Origin: Magnetospirillum fulvum
GTDB taxonomy: Bacteria > Pseudomonadota > Alphaproteobacteria > Rhodospirillales > Magnetospirillaceae
NCBI RefSeq assembly: GCF_900108475.1
Contig: NZ_FNWO01000015.1
Location: 1-64,000 of the forward strand
Reading direction: 5' to 3'
Length of the DNA stretch: 64,000 nucleotides
Shown here piece by piece: positions 37,252 through 47,476 of the stretch. Under the pieces are notes generated by a model that made no database searches, was not told the DNA's origin, and saw only the letters and a program-made list of their open reading frames with translations. Each line of letters begins with the position of its first letter. Positions within the stretch are counted from its first letter, which is position 1. Position numbers and translations under genes: made by a program.

Positions 37252-37752
37252 ATGCGGATTCGCACGGAATCAGACGGTGACATCGCGGCGATCGGCCGGG
37301 TGGTCACCGAAGCGCTGCGGTTACTCGCTCAATCCACCGGAACCGAGGCCGGGATCGTCGAAAGGCTGCGGGCCGAGGGCGGGATGATCTTCTCGCTGGT
37401 CGCCGAGGAAGACGGCCAGATCATCGGGTCTCTGGTCGCCTCGCCCGCACGGGTCGGGCAACAGGACGGCTGGGGTCTGATCGGGCCGCTGGCTGTTTCG
37501 CCCGCACGGCATCGCCAAGGAATCGGCTCGGCCCTGATGGCGGAAGCGCTCCGCCGCTTGCGGGGATCGTGCCGGGGCGCCGCGCTGGTGGGCGATCCCG
37601 GCTACTATCACCGCTTCGGCTTTCGGACCTTTCCCGGATTGGGCGTCACCGGCTGCCCTCCCGAGGTGGTTCTGGCCTTGCCGTTCACCGACATCGTCCC
37701 GCGCGGTGAACTGATTCACCACCCGGCCTTCGGCCTTAATCAACAGGAGTAA
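37252..37752 (+). CDS. GNAT N-acetyltransferase (YhbS-like)
   Basis: A 166-residue single GNAT domain: IRTESDGDIAAIGRVVTEAL at the start, LIGPLAVSPARHRQGIGSALM (acetyl-CoA pyrophosphate-binding RxxGxG as RHRQGIG), and GDPGYYHRFGFRTFPGL, the YhbS-type motif B end. The substrate is unknown. It is likely co-transcribed with yjhX. A long hairpin at 37845-37884 follows. Confidence 0.87.
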   Translation: MRIRTESDGDIAAIGRVVTEALRLLAQSTGTEAGIVERLRAEGGMIFSLVAEEDGQIIGSLVASPARVGQQDGWGLIGPLAVSPARHRQGIGSALMAEALRRLRGSCRGAALVGDPGYYHRFGFRTFPGLGVTGCPPEVVLALPFTDIVPRGELIHHPAFGLNQQE

Positions 37753-37844
37753 CAGAACGGGTGGGCTGTATCGCACGACGGTGCAGCCTACCCCCCCCCT
37801 CGCGCGCGGCCTGCTCGTGCGTTTTATCTCTTGTGGATTAGACA

Positions 37845-37884
37845 GACAAACACGCCGCAGCTTTAGGGCTGCGGCGTGTTTGTC
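37845..37884. terminator. Long perfect hairpin beside the tRNA fragment
   Basis: A perfect 16-bp stem (GACAAACACGCCGCAG and its complement) with an 8-nt loop lies 5 bp from the CCA end of the tRNA-fMet fragment. It was probably the terminator of the original tRNA gene on the lower strand and may also serve the GNAT gene. Confidence 0.7.
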
Positions 37885-37888
37885 AAGT

Positions 37889-37934
<46 letters not shown>

Positions 37935-38089
37935 TTTGATAAATGCTCACCGACCGACCTTCGCCCTCCTACGCGAACATACGACAATATACTGATATCA
38001 AACATTATTATTTCATACACTCTACGATCATGATACCCTTCCCCATCATCAATTCGGCTCTCTACTGTTACCTATGCGTTACCTGTACC

Positions 38090-38102
38090 CGACCTTCAGG
38101 TT
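38090..38102 (+). repeat. 13-bp direct repeat, copy before the integrase gene
   Basis: The same 13 bases as 37917-37929, here 31 bp before the integrase ATG and outside any tRNA sequence. Confidence 0.6.
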
Positions 38103-38133
38103 GAGGATGGGCGACGCCGGAGGGAGGGGTTCA

Positions 38134-39333
38134 ATGGCGAAATTGACCAAGCGGGTGGTGGACCAGATCGCTCCCGGCAACACCGAATCGATGCACTGGG
38201 ACGACGAGCTCAAAGGGTTCGGCCTGCGGGTCTGGCCCAGCGGGCGCAAGGTCTACATGGTGATGAGCCGGGTGAAAGGGCGTCTGCGCCGGATCACCAT
38301 CGGCCCCCACGGCGCCATCACGCCTGAGCAGGCCCGGATCCGGGCGCACGAGATTCTTGCGGAGGCCAAGGCTGGCCGCGATCCCGCCCAGGAACTCGAT
38401 CAGGCGCGGAAGGCACCGACCGTCAAGGGATTGGGCGAGCGCTTCCTCAAAGAGCATGTCGCGGTGCGCTGCAAGCCGAGCACCCAGGCCGAATACAAGC
38501 GTTCGGTCGAGCTGTTCATCAATCCGAAAATCGGAACCCGCAAGGTCACCGACATCGAGCGACGCGACATCGCGGAACTGCACCAATCGCTCAGCCACAT
38601 CCCCTACCAAGCCAACCGGACCCTCGGCGTCCTGTCGAAAATGTTCAATCTCGCCGAGGTGTGGGGATTACGGCCGGACGGCAGCAATCCATGCCTGCAC
38701 GTCAAGAAATACGTCGAGCGCAAGCGTGAGCGTTTTCTCAGCACCGACGAGTTCGCCGCCCTCGGCACGGCGTTGCGCGAGGCCGAGGCCGATGGACCCG
38801 AGACCCAATCGGCGATCACCGCGATCCGGCTGTTGATGCTGACCGGCTGCCGTCTGAGCGAAATCATGACGCTGAAATGGGAGTACGTCGACACCACGGC
38901 TCGGGAACTGCGCCTACCCGACTCCAAAACCGGGGCGAAGGTGGTGCATTTCGGCCAAACCGCCGCCGCTATCCTGGACGGCATCGAAAGGTTGGACGAC
39001 AACCCCTTCGTCATCACCGGCAAGAAGACCGGTGCCCGGCTGACTGACCTGCAACACCCGTGGCGGCGCATTCGGGACAAGGCCGGCCTGGGTGATGTCC
39101 GCATCCACGATCTGCGCCATTCCTATGCTAGCGGCGCCCTGGCGCTGGGGGAAGGGTTGCCGATGATCGGCAAGCTGCTCGGCCACACTCAGGTCCAGAC
39201 CACCGCTCGCTATGCCCACCTCGCGAACGATCCAGTCAAACGTGCCGCCGGGCGCGTGTCGGATACGATCGGCATCGCCCTGCTGGGTGCCCCAAAACAC
39301 AAATCCCGAGGGCAAAGGAAATCGGCGAGATAG
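38134..39333 (+). CDS. int: Tyrosine recombinase, island integrase
   Basis: A 399-residue integrase; ATG 38134 follows GGAGGGAGGGG. The N-terminal DUF4102-type arm-binding domain (LKGFGLRVWPSGRKVYMV, RRITIGPHGAITPEQAR) precedes a core-binding SAM-like domain and the catalytic domain with TGCRLSEIMTLKWE (Arg I), HDLRHSYAS (His-x-x-Arg) and LLGHTQVQTTARYAHL (His and nucleophilic Tyr). The catalytic set is complete. Enzymes of this group insert elements at tRNA 3' ends, in keeping with the adjacent tRNA-fMet fragment. Confidence 0.93.
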   Translation: MAKLTKRVVDQIAPGNTESMHWDDELKGFGLRVWPSGRKVYMVMSRVKGRLRRITIGPHGAITPEQARIRAHEILAEAKAGRDPAQELDQARKAPTVKGLGERFLKEHVAVRCKPSTQAEYKRSVELFINPKIGTRKVTDIERRDIAELHQSLSHIPYQANRTLGVLSKMFNLAEVWGLRPDGSNPCLHVKKYVERKRERFLSTDEFAALGTALREAEADGPETQSAITAIRLLMLTGCRLSEIMTLKWEYVDTTARELRLPDSKTGAKVVHFGQTAAAILDGIERLDDNPFVITGKKTGARLTDLQHPWRRIRDKAGLGDVRIHDLRHSYASGALALGEGLPMIGKLLGHTQVQTTARYAHLANDPVKRAAGRVSDTIGIALLGAPKHKSRGQRKSAR

Positions 39334-39359
39334 TCCGCATCGTGTTGACGATGTCAGTA

Positions 39360-39375
39360 CACCCTTGATAGGGTG
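39360..39375. promoter_or_regulatory. Operator-like palindrome of the toxin-antitoxin pair
   Basis: CACCCT-TGAT-AGGGTG is a perfect 6-bp inverted repeat 23 bp before the antitoxin ATG, with TTGACG (39345-39350) upstream as a likely -35. DUF1778 antitoxins repress their own operons by binding such palindromes with the toxin. Confidence 0.6.
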
Positions 39376-39398
39376 AGTCTCAGATTGAGAGGTGCACC

Positions 39399-39701
39399 AT
39401 GACGTCCGCCGAACCGAACACCGGAAGAAGCCTCTCCCGCAAGGGCGACGTGATTCAGATCCGCGCCTCGTCCGAAACCAAGGCGCTGCTGAACCGGGCA
39501 GCGACCCTGCGCGGACAAAAGCTGTCGGAATTCATGCTGGACAGCGCCCGCCGTCAGGCCGAGGAAACGCTGCTGGATCAGCGGGTATTCTTTCTGGAAC
39601 CCGAAGCGCACGAGCAATTCCTGGCGATCCTTGACGCCCCCGCCGCGCCGAGCGACGAAATCCGTCAGCGCCTGACCCGCCCGGCTCCCTGGGAGCGGTG
39701 A
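39399..39701 (+). CDS. DUF1778 (TacA-like) antitoxin
   Basis: A 100-residue ribbon-helix-helix protein: GDVIQIRASSETKALLNRAATLRGQKLSEFML is the DNA-binding RHH, and DQRVFFLEPEAHEQFLAILDAP the toxin-wrapping tail of the DUF1778 family. It neutralises the GNAT toxin encoded by the next gene and autoregulates. Its stop shares one base with the toxin start (TGATG), the usual coupling. Confidence 0.93.
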   Translation: MTSAEPNTGRSLSRKGDVIQIRASSETKALLNRAATLRGQKLSEFMLDSARRQAEETLLDQRVFFLEPEAHEQFLAILDAPAAPSDEIRQRLTRPAPWER

Positions 39702-40240
39702 TGCCGGAAATAGAGGGCTCCAATCCGGCCAGGCGCGTTCGTTCACCAGAGCGTTTGACCCCGAACCACGATCTGACCTCGTTCCAAAATGGTCGGCATC
39801 CACCTCTGGACGATTGGCTGAAACGTCGGGCGCTTGCCAGCGAAGGACTTTCGGCCCGGACCTACGTCGTCTGTGACGCCGACCATCCGGCACGGGTGGT
39901 TGGGTATTACGCGCTGTCCACCGCGATGGAGCAGCGGCTCGTTCTGCCCAGCGCAAGGCTTCGATCCGGAACGCCCGACGAAATCCCGCTGCTGCTGATC
40001 GGCCGCCTTGCAATCGATCAGGCGTGGCAGGGAATGGGCCTGGGGAGCGCCCTTGTGTCCGATGCTTTGCGCCGCTGCCTCGCCGCCTCGGACATCGCCG
40101 GTGTCCGCGCCGTGATCGTCCATGCCATCGACGACGGGGCGGTCGAATTCTACCGACGGCTCGGGTTCATCCCCTCCCCGCTTGGGCCGCGCGTCCTGAT
40201 CATGCCGATCGAGAGCATCAGAAATTCTGTTTTTCCGTAA
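39701..40240 (+). CDS. GNAT toxin (TacT-like)
   Basis: A 179-residue GNAT acetyltransferase with the TacT layout: HDLTSFQNGRHPPLDDWLKRRA, VVGYYALS, PLLLIGRLAIDQAWQGMGLGSALV (acetyl-CoA loop QGMGLG) and a final EFYRRLGFIPSP with the catalytic Tyr. Known members acetylate aminoacyl-tRNA and stop translation; here activity is inferred from homology and the paired antitoxin. A GTG at 39698 is an alternative start. Confidence 0.92.
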   Translation: MPEIEGSNPARRVRSPERLTPNHDLTSFQNGRHPPLDDWLKRRALASEGLSARTYVVCDADHPARVVGYYALSTAMEQRLVLPSARLRSGTPDEIPLLLIGRLAIDQAWQGMGLGSALVSDALRRCLAASDIAGVRAVIVHAIDDGAVEFYRRLGFIPSPLGPRVLIMPIESIRNSVFP

Positions 40241-40243
40241 AAT

Positions 40244-40750
40244 TCAGAACAAACCTTTTTCACAATCACAGCGGCGCCACCCTTCTACAACAGACGGATT
40301 ATTTGATATCTCAAGGGCTACATCAATCGGGTATGAAGCTATAGATACAACACGCCCCCTTCTAAAATTAATATTTCTTGAACGTGGGAGACGGCCATCC
40401 TTTGTCCATCGCAATCGCTCCTGCGATGAGATACCCAGCAACGACTGAAGTAACTTAGGGTGCAATGGACGGCTCATGATTTCACCGATACGATCATCCA
40501 GTCGTTCAATTAATTTATGGCAGCAAGCGGCATCAACATACGGGCAAATCTCAACAATAATCTCAGGATCCATTTCAATAGACAACACTTCACCAATCTT
40601 GCCAAGTCGCCGACGCAAAACACGAACAACTTCACGCCTCCTTATTTTCAAGGAGTCTAATTTCGACAAATCCCTCAACAGGATACGAACATTTTCACCA
40701 CAAACATAAAATAAAAAATGCCGACTCTTTGCCCACACCGCGTTTGACAT
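40244..40750 (-). CDS. AT-rich orphan protein with excisionase-like HTH
   Basis: A 168-residue protein of unknown function. Its DNA is clearly AT-richer than the surroundings, pointing to foreign origin. The C-terminal part LLGISSQERLRWTKDGRLPRS resembles the helix-turn-helix of excisionase or MerR-type small regulators; the N-terminal part is helical and basic with three clustered Cys (CPYVDAACCHK). ATG 40750 has GAGGAG about 10 nt upstream; a GTG at 40762 is also in frame. It converges on the toxin gene with 3 bp between the stops. Confidence 0.6.
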   Translation of the reverse strand: MSNAVWAKSRHFLFYVCGENVRILLRDLSKLDSLKIRRREVVRVLRRRLGKIGEVLSIEMDPEIIVEICPYVDAACCHKLIERLDDRIGEIMSRPLHPKLLQSLLGISSQERLRWTKDGRLPRSRNINFRRGRVVSIASYPIDVALEISNNPSVVEGWRRCDCEKGLF

Positions 40751-41087
40751 GAAAGAGCGCACTCCTCTGCCTAAAGGCTTAACCGCGAAAGATGCCTGCC
40801 TCCTTGAATTGGGACTTCGCCAGAAGCCATACCTAACCTAAGCAGAAAATTGATCGACGCCGTCCTCTAACACTACGGAATGTAGGAGGGGGGGGCACTT
40901 CGGGAAGCGCCCCCGGATCTCTGGCGTCAACTTTATCCAAAGATGTGCCCCTAACGATCATCACCTCGCCAAGCTTGGCCATCCGCGTTGATAGGCCGAG
41001 TGATGGGGCCCCCTCAACCATGAATTCGTCCGTTAATCCGAAAGCGTGTCCGAGGCGCAAATCGGACGAGCCTTCGGATTGCGTGTT
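40751..41087. other. Non-coding stretch between the island and glyA
   Basis: I see no supported gene. A GGGGGC...GCCCCC hairpin lies near 40889-40913 and could end glyA transcription from the right. A 75-codon leftward frame exists but has no recognisable content. This is the most likely location of the lost right end of the integrated element. Confidence 0.5.
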
Positions 41088-42335
41088 TCAGCGATAGACC
41101 GGAAACGCCCGGGTCAGGTCGGACACCCTTCCTTGAACGCGGGCAAGAACTGCTTCGTCGTCCGGCGCATCCAACAGGTCGGCAATCAGGTTTCCCACCT
41201 CCCGCGCCTCGGTTTCCCGGAACCCCCGCGTGGTCAGCGCCGGCGTTCCCAACCGGATGCCGGAGGTCACGAACGGCTTTTCCGGATCTTGCGGAATGGC
41301 GTTTTTGTTGACGGTGAGGTGGGCCCGTCCCAGAACGGCCTCGGCCTGCTTGCCGGTGATCCGCTTGGCCCGCAGATCGACCAGCATCAGATGGCTTTCC
41401 GTACGACCGGAGACGATCCGCAGGCCCCGCGCGGTCAGGGTCTCGGCCAGCACCGCCGCATTGCGCAGGACATGGCGCTGATAATCGACGAAGTCGGGGC
41501 TCATCGCCTCCTTGAAGGCGATCGCCTTGGCGGCAACCACATGCATCAGCGGCCCGCCTTGCAATCCCGGGAACACCGCCGAATTGATCGCCTTCTCATG
41601 CTCGATCCGGGTCAGGATCACCCCACCCCGAGGGCCACGCAGGCTTTTGTGGGTGGTGGTGGTGACGAAATCGGCATGCGGCACCGGATTGGGATAGAGC
41701 CCGGCGGCGATCGGGCCGGCATAATGGGCCATGTCGACCATGAAATAGGCGCCGACCTCGCGCGCCACCCGCGCGATCCGCTCGAAGTCGATCCGCAGCG
41801 CGAAGGCGGACGCGCCTGCGATGATCAGTTTCGGCCGGGACTCCCGCGCCAACCGCTCCAGCGCGGCATAATCGATGTCTTCCTGCTCGTTCAGGCCATA
41901 GCTGACCACGTTGAACCATTTGCCACTCATGTTGAGCGCCATGCCATGGGTCAAATGCCCGCCGTCGGCCAAGCTCATTCCCATGATGGTGTCGCCAGGT
42001 TGGAGCGTCGAAAAAAACACCGCCTGGTTGGCCTGGGAACCGGAATTGGGCTGAACATTGGCGGCCTCGGCCCCGAACAACCGACGAACCCGATCGATCG
42101 CCAGCCGCTCGACAACATCAACATGCTCACAACCGCCGTAATAACGTTTCCCCGGATATCCTTCGGCGTATTTATTGGTCAATTGCGACCCCTGAGCCGC
42201 CATGACGGCTGGAGAGGTATAGTTTTCCGAAGCGATCAGTTCGATGTGATCTTCCTGGCGGCGGTTCTCATTCTCGATCGCGGCGAACACTTCCGGATCG
42301 ATCCGGGCAATCGTATCGTGGCTACGGTCAAACAT
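41088..42335 (-). CDS. glyA: Serine hydroxymethyltransferase
   Basis: A 415-residue PLP enzyme starting at ATG 42335. [22 protein letters not shown], the [21 protein letters not shown] block and the PLP-lysine motif [15 protein letters not shown] are intact. It converts serine and tetrahydrofolate to glycine and methylene-THF, feeding methionine and thymidylate synthesis. Its neighbours metE and metR, and a TGAA-N3-TTCA element at about 42423-42433, hint that it belongs to the methionine regulon, as glyA does in enterics; that is weak evidence. Confidence 0.96.
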   Translation of the reverse strand: MFDRSHDTIARIDPEVFAAIENENRRQEDHIELIASENYTSPAVMAAQGSQLTNKYAEGYPGKRYYGGCEHVDVVERLAIDRVRRLFGAEAANVQPNSGSQANQAVFFSTLQPGDTIMGMSLADGGHLTHGMALNMSGKWFNVVSYGLNEQEDIDYAALERLARESRPKLIIAGASAFALRIDFERIARVAREVGAYFMVDMAHYAGPIAAGLYPNPVPHADFVTTTTHKSLRGPRGGVILTRIEHEKAINSAVFPGLQGGPLMHVVAAKAIAFKEAMSPDFVDYQRHVLRNAAVLAETLTARGLRIVSGRTESHLMLVDLRAKRITGKQAEAVLGRAHLTVNKNAIPQDPEKPFVTSGIRLGTPALTTRGFRETEAREVGNLIADLLDAPDDEAVLARVQGRVSDLTRAFPVYR

Positions 42336-42505
42336 GGCATCAATTCCAACAGATCGTCCCGACGGGACGGAAGAGTGAAGGGCTTCGGCGGGAGGACACA
42401 GCCGCCTTGCCCTAGGGCCCTGAAACATTCAGATGATTCAGTGTCCTAGGGTCTGCGTGAGCAAAATAGTTCCGCTTTTTTAGGGCTCAAGCGCCGCTCG
42501 GGCTA
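42336..42505 (-). promoter_or_regulatory. glyA upstream region
   Basis: This stretch contains a perfect 10-bp palindrome GCCCTAGGGC (about 42412-42421), a second CCTAGG 24 bp further on, and TGAAACATTCA between them. The last is a shortened form of the MetR half-site pair TGAA-N5-TTCA. No riboswitch is recognisable. Confidence 0.35.
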
Positions 42506-42543
42506 AGGGCTCAGATTGAATCTTCTGTTTCAATCTGAGCCCT
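42506..42543. terminator. 15-bp perfect hairpin
   Basis: AGGGCTCAGATTGAA pairs perfectly with its complement at 42529-42543 around an 8-nt loop. It lies between metE and glyA on the lower strand and probably ends metE transcription, although no T-run follows. Confidence 0.6.
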
Positions 42544-42604
42544 CGCGCCGGCCTATCTTCTTCATCAAGACGAACGAGGAGAGACCGGAGCATTGCCATC
42601 CGCA

Positions 42605-42638
42605 CCCTGGCCGGAATGAGCGATCCTCCCGGCCAGGG
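42605..42638. terminator. Hairpin just after metE
   Basis: CCCTGGCCGG pairs with CCGGCCAGGG (10 bp, 14-nt loop) 11 bp beyond the metE stop. With the next hairpin it forms a double barrier before glyA. Confidence 0.55.
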
Positions 42639-42648
42639 CGTAACGTCA

Positions 42649-44946
42649 TTAGACGACGGTGGCGCGCAGGGTCTTGGCGGCGCTGACCATGTTGGTCAGG
42701 GCCGGGATCACCTCGCTCCATTGCCGGGTCTTGAGGCCGCAATCCGGATTGACCCACAGCCGCTCGGCCGGAATCCGCTCCGCCGCCTTCTTCATCAGGT
42801 CGACGATATGCTCCTCGCTCGGGATATTGGGCGAGTGGATGTCATAAACGCCGGGGCCGATCTGGTTGGGGTATTTGAAATCGTCGAAGGCGTCGAGCAG
42901 TTCCATGTCCGAACGCGAGGTCTCGATGGTGATGACGTCGGCGTCCATCGCCGCAATCGAGGCGATGATGTCATTGAACTCCGAATAGCACATATGGGTG
43001 TGGATCTGGGTCTCGTCATCCACCCCGTTGGCGGTGATCCGGAAGCATTCCACCGCCCAATCCAGATAGTCCTGCCACTGGGACCGGCGCAACGGCAGCC
43101 CTTCGCGCAACGCCGCCTCGTCGATCTGGATCACGCGGATGCCAGCCTTTTCGAGATCGAGCACCTCTTCCCGCATTGCCAGGGCCAATTGACGGCACGA
43201 CACCGAACGCGGCTGATCGTCGCGGACGAAGGACCAATTCAGGATCGTCACCGGACCGGTGAGCATCCCTTTCATCGGCCGGTCGGTCAGCGAGGCGGCG
43301 TAGCTGATCCACTCCACCGTCATCGCCTTGGGCCGGCTGATGTCACCGAACAGGATCGGCGGCTTAACGCAACGCGAGCCATAGGACTGCACCCAGCCGA
43401 ACTGGCTGAAGACATAGCCGTCAAGCTGTTCACCGAAATATTCGACCATGTCGTTGCGCTCCGGTTCGCCATGAACCAGCACATCGAGCCCCAACACCTC
43501 CTGCTCGCGCACGCACCGCTCGATCTCGCCGTGCATCGCGGCCCGGTAGGTCGCCGCGTCGATCTTGCCAGCCTTGAACTGGCTGCGCGTCTGGCGGATT
43601 TCCGCCGTCTGCGGAAAAGAACCGATGGTCGTGGTGGGAAAACGAGGTAAATGCAGCCGAAGATCCTGTTTGGCTGCGCGTTGAGGGAAGGGACTCTGCC
43701 GCCGGCCGAGAGCGGGATCGATCCGGGCGACAGCCGCCTTCACCTCCGGGTTGTTCACCCGCGACGAAACGCGGCGGGACGCGAGAGCGGCACGGTTGGC
43801 GGCGAGATCGGCTGCCACCGCGCCGCGCCCCTGACGCAACGCAGCGGCGATCACCCGCACTTCGTCGAGCTTCTGCACCGCGAAGGCCAGCCACGAGCGC
43901 ACCTCGGGATCGAGCGCCGTTTCATTGGCCAGATCAACCGGCACATGCAACAGCGAGCAAGAGGGGGCGAGCCACAAGCGGTCGCCGAGCGCCCGCGCCA
44001 CCGGCTCTAGCCAGTCCAGCACCGCCTCAAGATCGGTCTTCCAGATGTTGCGGCCGTTGACGACGCCGAGCGACACCACCCGGTCGGTCGGGCACGCGGC
44101 AATCAGCGCCGTCACCTCGTCGCGGGCGTTGACGGCGTCGAGATGAATCCCTTGCACCGGCAGGGAGCAGGCCAGGGGCAGATTCTCCTTCAACGCGCCG
44201 AAATAGGTGGCGAGCAGCAGCTTGAGCTTGCCGGAATTCAACGCCGCATAGGCGCGCTCAAAAGCCTCGCGCCAACCGGGGACAAGCTCCGTCACCAAAA
44301 TCGGTTCGTCGATCTGGACCCACTCCACCCCTTCGGCGGCCAGTACCGCCAGCAACTCGGCATAGACCAGCAGCAGGCGCGGCAGCAGCGCCAGTTTATC
44401 TGACCCGTCCTTGGCCTTGCCGAGAGCAAGATAGGTCACCGGGCCGATGATCACCGGCTTGGCCTTCACCCCCTGCGCCTTGGCTTCGGCAAGTTGAGCC
44501 AGCAGACGGGACGGGTCGAGCTGGAATTCCGTCTTCGCCTCGAATTCGGGCACGATGTAATGGTAGTTGGTGTCGAACCACTTGGTCATTTCGCCAGCGG
44601 CAACGCCACCGCAGCACCCCTCGGCATGATCCCCAGCCCCCGGTGCCGAGCGCCCTCGCGCCACCCGGAAATAATTGTCCAAGGTGTCGCCCGTGAAACC
44701 ACGCACCCGCTCGGGCAGGTTGCCAAGAGTGAAGCTCATGTCGAGCATCTGGTCGTAGAACGAAAAATCCCCGACCGGAGCCAGATCAACCCCGGCCTGG
44801 ACACGCCAGTGGGCTGCGCGCAACGCAGCACCGGTCGCGATCAGGTCGTCTCGAGAGGAGAGCCCCTTCCAATAGGCCTCCTGCGCGAGCTTCAGTTCGC
44901 GCTTGGCGCCGATACGGGGAAAACCGAGAGAGTGAGTGGTTGCCAT
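42649..44946 (-). CDS. metE: Cobalamin-independent methionine synthase
   Basis: A 765-residue protein, close to the E. coli length. The C-terminal catalytic domain has the zinc ligands in [10 protein letters not shown] (His and Cys), the Glu in [10 protein letters not shown] and the second Cys in [23 protein letters not shown] starts the domain. It methylates homocysteine from methyl-THF polyglutamate without B12. It is divergent from metR with a MetR-type site between. No cobalamin riboswitch is seen in front of it, unlike many metE genes, so control is probably through MetR. Confidence 0.97.
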   Translation of the reverse strand: MATTHSLGFPRIGAKRELKLAQEAYWKGLSSRDDLIATGAALRAAHWRVQAGVDLAPVGDFSFYDQMLDMSFTLGNLPERVRGFTGDTLDNYFRVARGRSAPGAGDHAEGCCGGVAAGEMTKWFDTNYHYIVPEFEAKTEFQLDPSRLLAQLAEAKAQGVKAKPVIIGPVTYLALGKAKDGSDKLALLPRLLLVYAELLAVLAAEGVEWVQIDEPILVTELVPGWREAFERAYAALNSGKLKLLLATYFGALKENLPLACSLPVQGIHLDAVNARDEVTALIAACPTDRVVSLGVVNGRNIWKTDLEAVLDWLEPVARALGDRLWLAPSCSLLHVPVDLANETALDPEVRSWLAFAVQKLDEVRVIAAALRQGRGAVAADLAANRAALASRRVSSRVNNPEVKAAVARIDPALGRRQSPFPQRAAKQDLRLHLPRFPTTTIGSFPQTAEIRQTRSQFKAGKIDAATYRAAMHGEIERCVREQEVLGLDVLVHGEPERNDMVEYFGEQLDGYVFSQFGWVQSYGSRCVKPPILFGDISRPKAMTVEWISYAASLTDRPMKGMLTGPVTILNWSFVRDDQPRSVSCRQLALAMREEVLDLEKAGIRVIQIDEAALREGLPLRRSQWQDYLDWAVECFRITANGVDDETQIHTHMCYSEFNDIIASIAAMDADVITIETSRSDMELLDAFDDFKYPNQIGPGVYDIHSPNIPSEEHIVDLMKKAAERIPAERLWVNPDCGLKTRQWSEVIPALTNMVSAAKTLRATVV

Positions 44947-45028
44947 GGGTCTCGCCTTGAAAAGAGGAACGAGGCGGATCGTAGAATTTCCGTTTCATGA
45001 AAAAAAATGATATTAAATCATCAAAGCA

Positions 45029-45041
45029 TGAATAATTTTCA
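45029..45041. promoter_or_regulatory. MetR-type binding site
   Basis: TGAA-TAATT-TTCA in the 113-bp metE/metR gap equals the classical MetR consensus TGAA-N5-TTCA. A TTTCATGAAA palindrome lies 27 bp nearer metE at 44993-45002. Confidence 0.75.
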
Positions 45042-45059
45042 GCCACGCTCTGGACCGAC

Positions 45060-45971
45060 ATGGCGACCCTGGAACGAATTCACCTGACGATCATTCAAGA
45101 GGTTGACCGTCACGGCTCTCTGACGGCGGCAGCCAAACGGTTGAATCTGACCCAATCGGCCCTCAGTCATACCGTCCGCAAGCTTGAGGATCAGCTCGGC
45201 GTGGCGATTTGGCGACGGGAAGGCCGCAACCTGCATCCGACCCAGGCCGGAGAGTGGTTGCTGGCGGTTGCGAATCGCCTGCTGCCGCAGCTCGACCACG
45301 CCGAAGAGCGCCTGCGTCAGTTCGCCCAGGGCGAACGCGGCAAGCTGCGCATCGGGATGGAATGCCATCCCTGTTATCAGTGGCTGATGAAGATCGTCGC
45401 TCCCTACCTCGATTCCTGGCCCAAGGTCGAAGTGGACGTGCGGCAAAAATTCCAGTTCGGCGGACTCGGCGCGTTATTCGGCTATGAAATCGATATGCTG
45501 GTGACACCGGACCCGCTTTACCGGAATGGACTGTGCTTCGAACCGGTATTCGATTACGAGCAGGTGTTGGTGGTCGGCCCCGGACACCGACTGCGCGACG
45601 CTGAGTTCGTAGAGCCGGAACAGATCGCCGAGGAAACCCTGATCACCTATCCGGTGGAGATCGACCGGCTCGATATCTATACCCAGTTCCTGATGCCGGC
45701 CGGAATCCACCCCAAAAACCATAAACCAATCGAAACAACCGACATCATGCTCTTGATGGTGGCCCACGGCCGTGGCGTTGCCGCCCTGCCGCGCTGGATG
45801 GTCGAGGAGTATGGCCCCAAATTCGGGCTGTCTCCGGTACGCCTGGGCCGACACGGCGTCGCCAAGCAGATCTTCCTAGGGTTCCGCAATGCGGATACCG
45901 ACCTCGATTACCTGCGCGCTTTCATCGATCTGGCGCGGGCCCACCGCGACACGAGGCCCGGCCCAGCGTGA
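45060..45971 (+). CDS. metR: LysR-type activator MetR
   Basis: A 303-residue LysR regulator: [44 protein letters not shown] across the HTH and linker, and a ligand domain with [15 protein letters not shown] characteristic of MetR. It senses homocysteine and activates metE and often glyA. It is divergent from metE. Its stop overlaps the queH GTG start. Confidence 0.95.
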   Translation: MATLERIHLTIIQEVDRHGSLTAAAKRLNLTQSALSHTVRKLEDQLGVAIWRREGRNLHPTQAGEWLLAVANRLLPQLDHAEERLRQFAQGERGKLRIGMECHPCYQWLMKIVAPYLDSWPKVEVDVRQKFQFGGLGALFGYEIDMLVTPDPLYRNGLCFEPVFDYEQVLVVGPGHRLRDAEFVEPEQIAEETLITYPVEIDRLDIYTQFLMPAGIHPKNHKPIETTDIMLLMVAHGRGVAALPRWMVEEYGPKFGLSPVRLGRHGVAKQIFLGFRNADTDLDYLRAFIDLARAHRDTRPGPA

Positions 45972-46597
45972 ACACCTCATCGTCCCAACCTCGCGCCCCG
46001 CTGCCCTGGCCCAATGGCCAGAGCCGGGTGCTGTTGCATTCCTGCTGCGCGCCGTGCTGCGGCGAAATCATCGAGGCGATCCTGGCCTCGGGCATCACCC
46101 TCACTATTTTCTTCTACAATCCGAACATCCAACCACACGAGGAATATGACCGGCGCAAGGCCGAGGTGATCCGGCAGGCGCGGCAAAGAGGGGCCGCCTT
46201 TGTTGATGCGGATTACGATCCTGACACATGGCTGACGCGCACCGGCGGATTGGAGCAGGAGCCTGAGCGGGGGCGGCGCTGCACCGCTTGTTTCGATCTA
46301 CGCCTGGAGCGGACCGCCCTGTATGCCCATGACCATGGCTTCGCGGTTTTCACCAGTTCGCTCGGCATCTCGCGCTGGAAGAATATGGCGCAGGTCAATG
46401 CCAGCGGCCATCGCGCCGCCGCCTCTCACGCCGGACTGACCTACTGGGATTACAATTGGCGAAAAGACGGGGGAGCCTCACGAATGGTCGAGATCGCCCG
46501 GCGCGAGGGATTCTACCAGCAACGCTATTGCGGCTGTCCGCCATCGCGACGCCGAGCCCCCGCCGGTCCGGACCAGCCCCAGGTCGGTCAGGACTGA
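45968..46597 (+). CDS. queH: Epoxyqueuosine reductase QueH
   Basis: A 209-residue protein with [15 protein letters not shown] (the CCxPCC-type cluster motif), [29 protein letters not shown] and the C-terminal [10 protein letters not shown] Cys pair that bind a 4Fe-4S cluster and a second iron. QueH reduces epoxyqueuosine to queuosine in tRNA without B12. The start is GTG overlapping the metR stop. The last 10 bases overlap the convergent thioesterase gene. The C-terminal 15 residues are non-conserved. Confidence 0.92.
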   Translation: MNTSSSQPRAPLPWPNGQSRVLLHSCCAPCCGEIIEAILASGITLTIFFYNPNIQPHEEYDRRKAEVIRQARQRGAAFVDADYDPDTWLTRTGGLEQEPERGRRCTACFDLRLERTALYAHDHGFAVFTSSLGISRWKNMAQVNASGHRAAASHAGLTYWDYNWRKDGGASRMVEIARREGFYQQRYCGCPPSRRRAPAGPDQPQVGQD

Positions 46598-47367
46598 CGT
46601 TTGCCCCCCTCCCCCCGCGCCGGGCACGGACGACCACTGTCATCATCAATGGCGACCATGGTGTAACTGCCGCGCGCGGCGGGCCAGCGTTCCCCGGTCT
46701 GAAGGTTTTCTCCGGTGGCGACGACATCGACCACCATTGATGACGTTCCCACATCTCCGACGCTGGCGGTCACTTCCATGATCTCGCCGACATGGACCGG
46801 GGCAATGAAATCCATCCCCCGGGACGCCGCCATCACGACCGTCTTGCCGCAGAACCGGGTCGCGGCGACAAACGCCGCCTTGCCCATCACCGCCTGGGCA
46901 TAGCCGCCGAACAGCACATGACGATGGCTGCATTGATCCGGAAACACCAGTTCGACCATCCGCAGTGGCGGAGGAGGCGAGTCGGTCCCGTCGGCAGGCT
47001 CCTGCGCCGGCAACGGCGGAACCAAGGCCGCCGGATCGGCGGTAACGAGGTGGAACCGTCCACGGCTGCACAGACGGCGCTGGCCGGTCCGCAAGGTTTC
47101 CGCCTCCAGATCGGTTTCAACCGTCAGCGAACGGCGCCCGGTTCGAACCACCCGGCCGGTCACTTCGACAATCTCTCCCAAATGAGCCGGCGCAGCGAAA
47201 TCAATCTGATCACAAGAGGCGGTGACGAAGTCGGTCAGGGCATAGCGCGCCGCCACGATATAAGCCAGCTTATCCATATAGGCCAGCGCCGCGCCGCCGA
47301 ACAAAGTCCCGTGATGGTTGGTCTCACCAGGAAAGACGAGATCGATCAGGGAGGTTTCCTTAGGCAT
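46588..47367 (-). CDS. Double-hotdog acyl-CoA thioesterase
   Basis: A 259-residue protein made of two YciA/BACH-type hotdog domains: [23 protein letters not shown] in the first and [21 protein letters not shown] in the second, each followed by its [27 protein letters not shown] strand. The first domain has the usual Asn/His/Gly/Asp pattern; the second carries changes in the catalytic helix (MGKAA in place of MDK), so one of two sites may be structural. It hydrolyses acyl-CoAs of unknown chain length. Confidence 0.87.
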   Translation of the reverse strand: MPKETSLIDLVFPGETNHHGTLFGGAALAYMDKLAYIVAARYALTDFVTASCDQIDFAAPAHLGEIVEVTGRVVRTGRRSLTVETDLEAETLRTGQRRLCSRGRFHLVTADPAALVPPLPAQEPADGTDSPPPPLRMVELVFPDQCSHRHVLFGGYAQAVMGKAAFVAATRFCGKTVVMAASRGMDFIAPVHVGEIMEVTASVGDVGTSSMVVDVVATGENLQTGERWPAARGSYTMVAIDDDSGRPCPARGEGGKRQS

Positions 47368-47476
47368 GACAGGCGATGCTCCGTTCTGAAGGAGAGAAAC
47401 GCGGCCCACGCACTGGGCTCCCGGCAAAGCCGCCGGAAACCTCGCGGATAATCAAAACCGGACAGGCTCCCCCGAT

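Noticed and set aside
40833-41060. A 75-codon leftward frame between the island and glyA
   Set aside because: No ribosome site, no family resemblance and low-complexity Pro ending; kept as part of the non-coding stretch.
42412-42447. A THF or SAM riboswitch upstream of glyA
   Set aside because: Palindromes are present, but the conserved cores of those riboswitch classes could not be recognised.
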